NCBI GenBank assembly: GCA_028284885.1
Contig: JANQQW010000318.1
Location: 1 to 33,099, forward strand
Source of the DNA: Planctomycetaceae bacterium
GTDB taxonomy: Bacteria; Planctomycetota; Planctomycetia; Planctomycetales; Planctomycetaceae
Length of the DNA stretch: 33,099 bases
Reading direction: 5' to 3'
The translations under genes and the position numbers were made by a program. This document shows, in pieces, positions 15,435-21,788 of this stretch (positions are counted from its first letter, which is position 1; every line of letters begins with the position of its first letter). The notes below the pieces were generated by a model. It ran no database searches. It was not told the DNA's origin and was given only the letters and a program-made list of their open reading frames with translations.

Positions 15435-16301
15435 ATGACTCGCCGTGTTCTCCTCCTCGCCGTCGTCGTGCTGGCGGCACTTGCCGCCCCGGTGGCCGCC
15501 CAGAAGAAACCGCCGAAGCTGCCCGCTGGTGTGGAGGTCGAGCGCGACCTGGTCTACGCCGTCCGCGGCGACCGGGCGATGAAGCTCGATCTGTACCGCC
15601 CCGAGAAGTTCGAGGGTGCGTTGCCGGTCGTCGTCTGGGTGCACGGCGGTGGGTGGAAGAACGGCAGCAAGGACCGCTGCCCGGCCGTCTGGCTCGTCCC
15701 GCACGGGTACGCGGTCGCGAGCATCAACTACCGGCTGACGGGCGTCGCCCAGTGGCCTGCCCAGATGGACGACTGCCGCGCTTCGATCCGCTGGCTGCGG
15801 AAGAATGCCGAGAAGTACGGGCTCGACGGCGACCACGTCGGCGTCTGGGGTGGATCGGCGGGCGGGCACCTCGTCGCGCTCATGGGCACGCTGCCGAAGG
15901 CCGAGGACGAGGCCGTCTCCAGCCAGGTACAGGCGGTCTGCGACTGGTACGGACCGTCCGACCTGCTGACGATGCCGCCCAACCTGGGGCCGAACAAGGC
16001 GACCTCGAACGGGGCGAAGCTCCTCGGTGCCACCGTCGTCGAGGTGCCGGAACTCGCGAAGAAGGTGAGCGCGTTCCACCAGGTCTCGAAGGAGGACGCC
16101 CCGTTCCTCATCGTGCACGGCGACAAGGACCCCGGCGTGCCGCTGGAACAGAGCAGGAAACTGCACGAGGCACTCACCGCCGCCGGCGTCCCCTCCACGC
16201 TGCACGTGGTCGAGGGAGCCGGGCACGGCGGCAAACGGTTTCAGACGGACGAGGTCCGCAGCGTCGTGCGGGCGTTCTTCGACGAGCATCTGAAGCGCTG
16301 A
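15435..16301 (+). CDS. Secreted alpha/beta-hydrolase, BD-FAE/esterase type
   Basis: The 288-residue product starts at ATG 15435. A signal peptide covers residues 1-22 (basic MTRRV, hydrophobic core, Ala-Ala-Gln). The catalytic core has the oxyanion motif VVVWVHGGGWKNGSK, the nucleophile Ser141 in GVWGGSAGGH, Asp232 in HGDKDPGVP and His264 in GAGHGGKRF, in the standard order. This matches the BD-FAE / acetyl-xylan esterase-like group of secreted hydrolases, frequent in planctomycetes that degrade algal polysaccharides. Ester cleavage of sugar substituents is likely by family; the substrate is not shown. The gene ends 7 nt before the convergent small gene at 16309. Confidence 0.92.
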   Translation: MTRRVLLLAVVVLAALAAPVAAQKKPPKLPAGVEVERDLVYAVRGDRAMKLDLYRPEKFEGALPVVVWVHGGGWKNGSKDRCPAVWLVPHGYAVASINYRLTGVAQWPAQMDDCRASIRWLRKNAEKYGLDGDHVGVWGGSAGGHLVALMGTLPKAEDEAVSSQVQAVCDWYGPSDLLTMPPNLGPNKATSNGAKLLGATVVEVPELAKKVSAFHQVSKEDAPFLIVHGDKDPGVPLEQSRKLHEALTAAGVPSTLHVVEGAGHGGKRFQTDEVRSVVRAFFDEHLKR

Positions 16302-16308
16302 GTCCTCC

Positions 16309-16668
16309 TCACGCGAACGCCAGCTCACGCTCGGCCGGCTCGTACCCGCGGGCACGGCGGTACTGCTCCTCGGTCAGCCCGTAGTGTGTCTTCAACCAAC
16401 CGAGGAACCGATCGACGTCGGTCTCGCCGAACACGTCGCCCGGCACGCGGACCGACTCCACGTACTCGCTGATCAGTTCGGAGAGATCGACGAACGCCTC
16501 GTTCAACCCGTCGAACGTCGCGTGCAGGCGACGCTCGCGGACGAGTCGGTTCGACGAGTCGCTCGTCGGATCCGGTTGGTCGAGCAGCCCGTTCCAGTCG
16601 AAGTCGGCCGCGCCGAAGTCGCCGGCCTCGAAGTCGTCTCCAAAGCGGTTCCACCCGTCCGCGCTCAT
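16309..16668 (-). CDS. Small acidic protein, unknown function
   Basis: The 119-residue product starts at ATG 16668 on the minus strand. The N-terminal 45 residues are acidic and rich in Asp, Gly, Phe and Trp, likely disordered (DGWNRFGDDFEAGDFGAADFDW). The rest is helical: ATFDGLNEAFVDLSELISEYVESV, then DVDRFLGWLKTHYGLTEEQYRRARGYE. I see no signal peptide, membrane helix or known motif. The codon bias is like that of neighbouring genes, and the convergent fit against the hydrolase gene supports a real gene. No function is proposed. Confidence 0.65.
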   Translation of the reverse strand: MSADGWNRFGDDFEAGDFGAADFDWNGLLDQPDPTSDSSNRLVRERRLHATFDGLNEAFVDLSELISEYVESVRVPGDVFGETDVDRFLGWLKTHYGLTEEQYRRARGYEPAERELAFA

Positions 16669-17232
16669 TGCCAGTGCTCCTGCGTGCTCGGTCGTGCCGA
16701 GTCTGGCGGCTTCGTCTCCGACGTCCGTGCCGGGAAGCCCTGTGCTCGAACTCCGAAACGCGTCTCCGTCGTCGCGACGGGCGGAGTCGTCCGCCCAGAG
16801 TGGAGAGCCCTTCGGGGGTGACGTTCGTCGAGAGGCACCGTGCGACCAACTCGGCTCCCCCGCTCCCCCCGAAACGGGAGAGGCCGAGCGGTCGAAGTCG
16901 TCGCACGGGACGGCTCCTTCCCGGTGAGGAGTGGAACCGCCCGACCCACGACGTCAGCGAACGATGCGTCTCGAACGTCTCCGACCCGCTCGTTGCGAGC
17001 CGGGACGACCGAGGAAGAATGCAATGGGGATGCCAATTCGTGGTTGGTCGCCGAAACCGACTCTAAGTCTCTGGGCCAGAGTCGATTGCGTTCGGCGGCA
17101 GCCTCCGCGGACGGACTCGCCGAAGGGCGTCGTTTTCGCGACTGGCGACGTCGGATCGACAACACTTCGCGCCCGAACCAGCCGGGGCTATCGTACCGGT
17201 CGATCAATTCGCCAGCTGGCCGGGAGAGAGAC
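16669..17232. other. 564-nt gene-free stretch between a small reverse gene and fabI
   Basis: No open frame here has a convincing protein-like composition on either strand. Three structures stand out: a hairpin GGGCGGA-GTCG-TCCGCCC at 16779-16796; a 10-bp palindrome CGTCGCGACG at 16770-16779; and a pair of mutually exclusive hairpins at 17058-17084, where CGACTCT pairs with AGAGTCG while the inner CTCTGG pairs with CCAGAG. The last 50 nt hold the candidate fabI promoter. It may be a decayed gene, a non-coding RNA, or regulatory DNA; the sequence alone does not decide. Confidence 0.5.
17166..17194 (+). promoter_or_regulatory. Candidate fabI promoter
   Basis: TTCGCG (17166-17171) and TATCGT (17189-17194) are 17 nt apart. 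A start near 17201 would give a leader of about 32 nt containing the GGGAGAGAG ribosome-binding site before GTG 17233. Each box is an imperfect match, so confidence is modest. Confidence 0.38.
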
Positions 17233-18051
17233 GTGGGACTGTTCGACGGCAAGAAGGGACTCGTTTTCGGCATCGCCAACGACCGCTCGATTGCGTGGGC
17301 CATCACCCAGGCCCTGCACGCGGAAGGGGCCGAGATGGGCTTCACCCACCTCCCTGACGCCGACCCCGAACGGCCGAAGATGTTCAAGCGGCTGTCGAAG
17401 CTCGTCGACGGCATCGGACCGAAGTTCAAGCTCTCCTGCGACGTCACGAAGAACGAGGACCTCGACCGCGTCTTCGAGACCGCGAAGGCCGAGTTCGGCG
17501 AGGTCGACTTCGTGCTGCACTCGATTGCCTACGCTCCCATCGACGACCTGCAGGGACCGGTGCACGCCGTCAGCCGGGACGGCTTCAAGCAGTCGATGGA
17601 GATCAGCGTCTACAGCATGATGGACATCACCGGCCGGTCGCGGGAGATCCTGAAGGAGGGGGGAGCCGTCCTCACCCTCACCTACCTCGGCGGCGAGAAG
17701 GTCATCCCCGGCTACAACGTGATGGGCCTGTGCAAGTCGGCACTCGAGACGGCCGTCGAGTACCTTGCCCACGAACTCGGGCCCGAGGGCAAACGAGTCA
17801 ACGCCCTCTCGGCCGGGCCGCTGAAGACGCTGAGTTCCTCGGCCGTCGGCGACTTCGGCAAGATGCTGAAGCTCTATCCGGCCATCGCCCCCATGCGTCG
17901 AAACGTCACGCCGGAGGAGGTCGGCAAGGTCGGCATGTTCCTGCTCAGCGACCTCGCCAGCGGCATCAGCGGCGAGAACTTGCACGTCGACGCTGGCTTC
18001 CACATCATGGGGGCTCCTCCCGCAGACGCGAAGTTCGAGGCCGAAGGTTAA
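17233..18051 (+). CDS. fabI: Enoyl-[acyl-carrier-protein] reductase (FabI)
   Basis: FabI performs the last reduction of each fatty-acid elongation cycle, reducing trans-2-enoyl-ACP with NADH. The 272-residue product starts at GTG 17233 after GGGAGAGAG. The N-terminus [33 protein letters not shown] is the variant glycine motif of FabI with the Ser-Ile-Ala nucleotide site. [26 protein letters not shown] contains the catalytic Tyr161 and Lys168 in the Y-x6-K spacing specific to FabI, and the second Tyr in [26 protein letters not shown] is the substrate-binding loop. The family is the target of triclosan; nothing here predicts resistance. No other fab gene is adjacent. Confidence 0.96.
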   Translation: MGLFDGKKGLVFGIANDRSIAWAITQALHAEGAEMGFTHLPDADPERPKMFKRLSKLVDGIGPKFKLSCDVTKNEDLDRVFETAKAEFGEVDFVLHSIAYAPIDDLQGPVHAVSRDGFKQSMEISVYSMMDITGRSREILKEGGAVLTLTYLGGEKVIPGYNVMGLCKSALETAVEYLAHELGPEGKRVNALSAGPLKTLSSSAVGDFGKMLKLYPAIAPMRRNVTPEEVGKVGMFLLSDLASGISGENLHVDAGFHIMGAPPADAKFEAEG

Positions 18052-18079
18052 TCCCGACGATTCTGAAAGGTGCGTAGCA

Positions 18080-18628
18080 ATGCCACAGCCTCTCCGCCTC
18101 AGCTTCCTCCTTCTCGCACTCACGTCTACGGCAGCATTGGCGGAAGACGTCCGGCCCTTGAAGACTGGACCTCACGCACTCACGCTGACCTTCGGAGGTG
18201 ATCGTGCCGCTGAGGTTTACCACGATGTTCAAGTCGAGAAGCGTGGCACCCATCTCAAGCTCATCGTTCTCGCGGACATCGGCCCGGGTGTGCGACAGCC
18301 TGAGAAGGGCCTCGGTGGAGGCGAAGGGATTCCCGGGTGGAAGGGGCGGGGAGAGGGGCAACAGGCATGGATTCCACGTGGAAGGGAGCTTCACGGATCG
18401 TTGGACGAAGAGGGGAACATTCAGTTCGGCGTCACGTTCGTACGCGGTGGTCGTCTTGTCTCACTCCACTCCACGGGCCGAAGCTCGGGGCCGGAGGCGA
18501 AGGGTAGGGCCCTCTTGATGACGGAGGGCCAGCCTGTCGTCGAGGGGACTTGGCAACTCCGCAATCCGAGGTTCTGGGCACTTCCTCCCGCTCCGGGAGT
18601 CAACGGTGTGACGTTCCCAGGCCGGTGA
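18080..18628 (+). CDS. Secreted protein of unknown function, atypical codon use
   Basis: The 182-residue product starts at ATG 18080 with AAGGTG nine bases upstream. Residues 1-21 are a clear signal peptide (LRLSFLLLALTSTAALAED). The mature protein is strand- and glycine-rich, with a charged loop (GLGGGEGIPGWKGRGEGQQAW) and no recognised motif or cysteine. Codon third positions carry many more A and T than the neighbours (for example GCA, GGA, GAT, GTT, CGT and CAT near the start), and GC content looks lower, which suggests recent acquisition or weak selection. It sits 28 nt after fabI on the same strand. The following 210 nt (18629-18838) hold no recognised gene. Confidence 0.68.
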   Translation: MPQPLRLSFLLLALTSTAALAEDVRPLKTGPHALTLTFGGDRAAEVYHDVQVEKRGTHLKLIVLADIGPGVRQPEKGLGGGEGIPGWKGRGEGQQAWIPRGRELHGSLDEEGNIQFGVTFVRGGRLVSLHSTGRSSGPEAKGRALLMTEGQPVVEGTWQLRNPRFWALPPAPGVNGVTFPGR

Positions 18629-18838
18629 GTCACGGACTTGGAATCGACCTTTAGATCGACGAGGTCAACAAGCTCGCTGAACACTGGTCCGGTGTCTCTG
18701 CTGGCCCACTGGCTTCCGAGGACTGCCGGTCCCGTGGGAGTTGCCTCGTGAGTCGCCTGCCAGGACGCCGCCCGCCGCAGTTCGGTCGCCGATCGCGACG
18801 AACCGGATCGATTCCGGAGGGGATGGGTCGCGTTCGAC

Positions 18839-19306
18839 TTGAGCCGTCCCGAGCCCGGTCTCGTCGTTTCGGTGGAGCAGGTCGAAACGTGCGGCTGGTC
18901 GGTGCCGGGTTGGTCGTTGCCGGCCGTCTGGCTGCTGGTTCACGCGCTTCGCGCGAACTGGCGGATGAGGGAGTTTCCGCCCTGGGCGGCTTGGCTCACG
19001 CTGATGGTCGCCGGACTCGTCGTGCCCGGGACGCTGAGTCTTCTGCTGGGGGCGGAGCCCGACGCGGAGGAGCGGGCTCGAGTCCGTCGCGTCGGAGGCA
19101 TGCAGACCGGCATCGGAGCCTTCTTCCTGCTGACGGTCTTCGGCCACCTGCTCGCTGTGGGAGACGGCGAGTTGAAGGGGCTCGTGAGTCTCTACGTTCC
19201 ACTCGCTGCCCTCGCCGGAGGAGCGCTCGCCGTTCTCGGTGTGACGGCCGTCGTCACAGGACGTGACCTGCCGGGCGCGATCGGACGAGCACTGGGTAAC
19301 CGCTGA
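18839..19306 (+). CDS. Small integral membrane protein, unknown function
   Basis: The product has up to 155 residues from TTG 18839; GTG 18872 and ATG 18965 are alternative starts, and none has an ideally spaced ribosome-binding site. It has four hydrophobic segments: WSLPAVWLLVHAL, WAAWLTLMVAGLVVPGTLSLLL, IGAFFLLTVFGHLLAV and VPLAALAGGALAVLGVTAVV, with short charged loops (EPDAEERARVRRVGG) between. Hydrophobicity this ordered is unlikely in a shadow frame. The stop lies 9 nt before the next gene, so they probably form one operon. No family is recognised. Confidence 0.6.
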   Translation: MSRPEPGLVVSVEQVETCGWSVPGWSLPAVWLLVHALRANWRMREFPPWAAWLTLMVAGLVVPGTLSLLLGAEPDAEERARVRRVGGMQTGIGAFFLLTVFGHLLAVGDGELKGLVSLYVPLAALAGGALAVLGVTAVVTGRDLPGAIGRALGNR

Positions 19307-19315
19307 GGACGCATC

Positions 19316-20089
19316 GTGGACTCCATTCTCGCCGGACTGAACGACGACGACGAGTCGATCCTCAAGCGGGCGATCGCCTCGGCCGGGGACTCGCAGGACG
19401 ACGAGGTCGTCTCGCGGCTGCGGGACATCGTGAAGGACGACGACAAGCCGGACGGCCGGCGTGAGGAGGCCGCCGCGGCCCTCGGCCGTTGCGGGAACGA
19501 ACGAGCGGCGGCGTTGCTCGTCGAACTCGCGCACGACGGCAACCCGAAGCTTCGTGAGTACGGCGTTCTCGGGCTCGGCGGCGTCGAGTCCCGGGAGTCG
19601 CTGAACGCCCTTCTGGCCGCGCTCTCCGACCGCGTCAACACGGTCCGCAACGTCGCCGAACGCAGCCTGCTCGGCATGACCGACCTCGTGCGGAGGCACG
19701 GCATGGAGACGCTGCTCGAACTGCTCGACCACCCGGCACCACTGACCCGTTCTCCGGCGGCCCGGCTGCTCGGACAGTCCGGCGACGACCGGGCACTCGA
19801 CCCGCTCGTCGCGATGCTGCAGTCGGACGAAGAGTGGCTGGGCCGGACGTGGGCGGCGAGTGCACTCGGTGACCTCGGCAGCGGGGGAGCCTTCGACGCC
19901 CTCGCCGACCGGCTCGCGAACGACGAGAAGAACCGCGTCCGCGCGGCCGCCGCCGAGGCGCTCGGACGGATTCGACACGAACGTTCCGAGGCCGTCCTGA
20001 AGTCGGCCCTGGAGGACGACGACGAGGGAGTCCAGAAGGCGGTTCGCGAGGCCCTGCAGTCGCTCGGCACGGCCGGTTTCGAGGACTGA
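19316..20089 (+). CDS. HEAT-repeat protein
   Basis: The 257-residue product starts at GTG 19316 with GAGGA six bases upstream. From about residue 40 it consists of six or so HEAT-like helical pairs, recognisable by recurring blocks: RREEAAAALGRCGNERAAALLVELA, LREYGVLGLGGVESRESLNALLAAL, SPAARLLGQSGDDRALDPLVAML, TWAASALGDLGSGGAFDALADRL and VRAAAAEALGRIRHERSEAVLKSAL. Such proteins act as protein-binding scaffolds in the cytoplasm or, in phycobilin systems, as lyases; nothing points to the latter here. The N-terminal 35 residues are very acidic. It is likely co-transcribed with the small membrane protein upstream, and a second, shorter HEAT gene lies at 28270. Confidence 0.88.
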   Translation: MDSILAGLNDDDESILKRAIASAGDSQDDEVVSRLRDIVKDDDKPDGRREEAAAALGRCGNERAAALLVELAHDGNPKLREYGVLGLGGVESRESLNALLAALSDRVNTVRNVAERSLLGMTDLVRRHGMETLLELLDHPAPLTRSPAARLLGQSGDDRALDPLVAMLQSDEEWLGRTWAASALGDLGSGGAFDALADRLANDEKNRVRAAAAEALGRIRHERSEAVLKSALEDDDEGVQKAVREALQSLGTAGFED

Positions 20090-20102
20090 CGCGTCCCGTC
20101 CG

Positions 20103-20131
20103 TTGCACCGAGACCAAGTGGCCGCGAGAAT
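20103..20131 (+). promoter_or_regulatory. Weak candidate promoter of the Dabb gene
   Basis: TTGCAC (20103-20108) and GAGAAT (20126-20131) are 17 nt apart, matching the sigma-70 consensus at three and four of six positions. It lies in the 145-nt gap after the HEAT gene. Transcription would start about 95 nt before the Dabb start and include the 14-bp tandem repeat. Confidence 0.28.
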
Positions 20132-20151
20132 CCGCAGCCCGACGGGGCAGG

Positions 20152-20179
20152 CGTCAGGTGGCGGGCGTCAGGTCGCGGG
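20152..20179. repeat. 14-bp tandem duplication upstream of the Dabb gene
   Basis: CGTCAGGTGGCGGG (20152-20165) is followed directly by CGTCAGGTCGCGGG (20166-20179), differing at one of 14 positions. It ends 55 nt before the ATG at 20235. It may be a paired regulator site or a simple local duplication. Confidence 0.6.
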
Positions 20180-20234
20180 AACCGGTCCGGCTGTCGCCAG
20201 TTCGCTGAGCGCTTTGCAACACACGGAGTCCACG

Positions 20235-20546
20235 ATGATGCTCTCACACGACGTCTACTTCACGCTCAAGGACTCCTCCGACGAGGCAGCGGACAGACTC
20301 GTCGCGGCCTGCCACCGGTACCTGAAGGATCACGACGGCGTGGAGTTCTTCGCCGCGGGCACGCTCGGGCAGGAGTTCCAACGCGAGGTGAACGACCGCG
20401 ACTTCCACGTCGCACTCCACGTCGTCTTCACCGACAAGGCGGCCCACGACGCCTACCAGACCGTCGAGGACCACCTGACGTTCATCGCCGAGAACAAGGA
20501 CAACTGGGAACGCGTTCGCGTGTTCGACTCGTACGTGACGACCTGA
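20235..20546 (+). CDS. Dabb (stress-responsive A/B barrel) domain protein
   Basis: The 103-residue protein starts at ATG 20235 (ATG 20238 is equally possible). It fits a single Dabb domain, a dimeric alpha-beta barrel of the ferredoxin-like type. The pattern is a first strand LSHDVYFTLKD with the conserved His, a helix EAADRLVAACHRYLKDH, a strand with VEFFAAGTLGQEFQREVND, the typical FHVALHVVFTDKAAHDAYQTVEDHLTFIAEN, and a last strand RVRVFDSYV. The domain occurs in stress proteins and in some small aromatic-compound cyclases; its role in bacteria is mostly unknown. The LigD-like gene follows after 13 nt and is probably co-transcribed. Confidence 0.9.
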   Translation: MMLSHDVYFTLKDSSDEAADRLVAACHRYLKDHDGVEFFAAGTLGQEFQREVNDRDFHVALHVVFTDKAAHDAYQTVEDHLTFIAENKDNWERVRVFDSYVTT

Positions 20547-20559
20547 CCGAGCCAGTCCC

Positions 20560-20922
20560 GTGCCCCGGTTCGTCGTGCTGGAACACGATCACCCGTTCCT
20601 TCACTGGGACCTGCTGCTGGAGTGGGGCGAGGCCGCGCGAACGTGGCGTCTGCTGGCCGAGCCGGTCTCCTTCGACGAACCGGTCGCCGCCGAGTCGCTC
20701 GACGACCATCGGCTGCACTACCTCGACTACGAAGGTCCGGTGAGTGGCAACCGAGGGGAGGTGACCCGGTGGGACACGGGGACGTTCGAGCCGGGCGACT
20801 CGACTTCGCACGCGATCGAGGTCGATCTCGACGGCGAACGGCTTCGCGGACGTTTCCGACTCGAAGCGGGAAGCGGGACGTCGAGTTGGCGGCTTCAGCG
20901 TGTCGGGAACAGCGACACCTGA
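20560..20922 (+). CDS. Stand-alone LigD-type 3'-phosphoesterase-like domain
   Basis: The 120-residue product starts at GTG 20560. It matches the N-terminal phosphoesterase domain of bacterial DNA ligase D (LigD_N), which trims 3' phosphates and ribonucleotides during end joining. VLEHDHPFLHWDLLLE aligns with the active-site strand: His9, His15 and Asp17 correspond to the metal-binding His42, His48 and Asp50 of Pseudomonas LigD. DDHRLHYLDYEG supplies the equivalents of His84 and Tyr88, and VTRWDTGTFEPGD matches the following WDRGTW segment. The phosphate-binding Arg52 is replaced by Leu19, so activity may be altered. No ligase, polymerase or Ku gene is near. The 3' end overlaps the convergent gene by 28 nt. 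Confidence 0.85.
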   Translation: MPRFVVLEHDHPFLHWDLLLEWGEAARTWRLLAEPVSFDEPVAAESLDDHRLHYLDYEGPVSGNRGEVTRWDTGTFEPGDSTSHAIEVDLDGERLRGRFRLEAGSGTSSWRLQRVGNSDT

Positions 20923-21599
20923 AGGAGGCCCGACTGGCCGGGGGTCGGCTTGGCAGCCCCGCTGCCGGAGACGCGGACGATTCCCTCGACGACCTCGAGT
21001 TGTTCGAGCACCGGGCCGTCGGGGCCGGAGTCGATCGTGACGATCGCCACGTCGTGCCCGTTCCGCTGGATCCACTGGACGGGAAGCCCCTCCGTCTCCA
21101 CCTCCGAGGCGACCTCGCGGAGCAACTCGTCGAGCGGAATCGGCACGAGCCCGGCCCGAATCGAGACGATCTCGACCGCCAAACGATTCGACTCGACGAT
21201 CCACGGCTTCACGCGAACGCTGACGATGCCGCCCCACGCCTCGCTGTCGAACTTGAAGCCGAGCGACAGCATGCCGTCGTGCAGCCCCACCCGCGGGTCC
21301 GTGACGCCCTTCGGCACGAGTTCGGGGTAGTTGGTCTGGAGTTCCTCGGCCAACCAGCTGTTGATCTGGTCTTGGTGGAACTCCTCGGCCCAGCGGTCGG
21401 AGAACTGCACGTCCTCGACGATGCGGAGCGTCTGCTGGACGAACTCCTTCGCCGCCTGCTTCCGTTCCGGGGCCGGCATCTCCTCGGCGATGGCCGACTC
21501 GTAGAAGTCGGGCACCTGCTTGGAGGCCCACCAGGTGCCGCCGCCCATCGCGACGAACAGCACGGCCACCACGGCGATCGCGATCAGGATACGGCGCAT
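20895..21599 (-). CDS. Membrane-anchored protein, unknown function
   Basis: The 234-residue protein starts at ATG 21599 on the minus strand, 29 nt after the predicted start of a strong promoter. Residues 4-26 form a transmembrane anchor (ILIAIAVVAVLFVAMGGGTWW), so most of the protein lies outside the cytoplasmic membrane. The exposed part begins with an acidic helix (YESAIAEEMPAPERKQAAKEFVQQTLRIVED) with a conserved-looking FHQDQINSWLAEELQ stretch, then continues as beta-rich sequence (DGMLSLGFKF, ESNRLAVEIVSIRAG). There is no cysteine and no catalytic motif. I recognise no family. Its last 28 nt lie over the end of the LigD-like gene on the other strand. Confidence 0.78.
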   Translation of the reverse strand: MRRILIAIAVVAVLFVAMGGGTWWASKQVPDFYESAIAEEMPAPERKQAAKEFVQQTLRIVEDVQFSDRWAEEFHQDQINSWLAEELQTNYPELVPKGVTDPRVGLHDGMLSLGFKFDSEAWGGIVSVRVKPWIVESNRLAVEIVSIRAGLVPIPLDELLREVASEVETEGLPVQWIQRNGHDVAIVTIDSGPDGPVLEQLEVVEGIVRVSGSGAAKPTPGQSGLLQVSLFPTR

Positions 21600-21634
21600 G
21601 CGCAGGGGCTTTCGGACGGGTGCGCGGACGCGGA

Positions 21635-21664
21635 ATGCTATGCCCGTTCGGCGAAACGGGTCAA
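21635..21664 (-). promoter_or_regulatory. Promoter with an inverted repeat in its spacer
   Basis: On the minus strand TTGACC (21659-21664, five of six) and TAGCAT (21635-21640, four of six) are 18 nt apart, feeding the gene that starts at 21599 with a leader of about 29 nt. Between the boxes CCCGTT (21643-21648) and AACGGG (21655-21660) form an inverted repeat, an operator-like placement. A second repeat, CGGGT/ACCCG at 21657-21670, overlaps the -35 box. The divergent gltX side shows no strong promoter. Confidence 0.55.
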
Positions 21665-21788
21665 CACCCGGTCGCATCCGAAGACTGCGTCGAGACTTGC
21701 GGAATCCTGCGGACTCCCCGCGGCAGGGCGTGTCGGACGAATCGCCGATTCACTACCGTGTGCCGACGTTCCCCGAGGAGTCGAGAAC

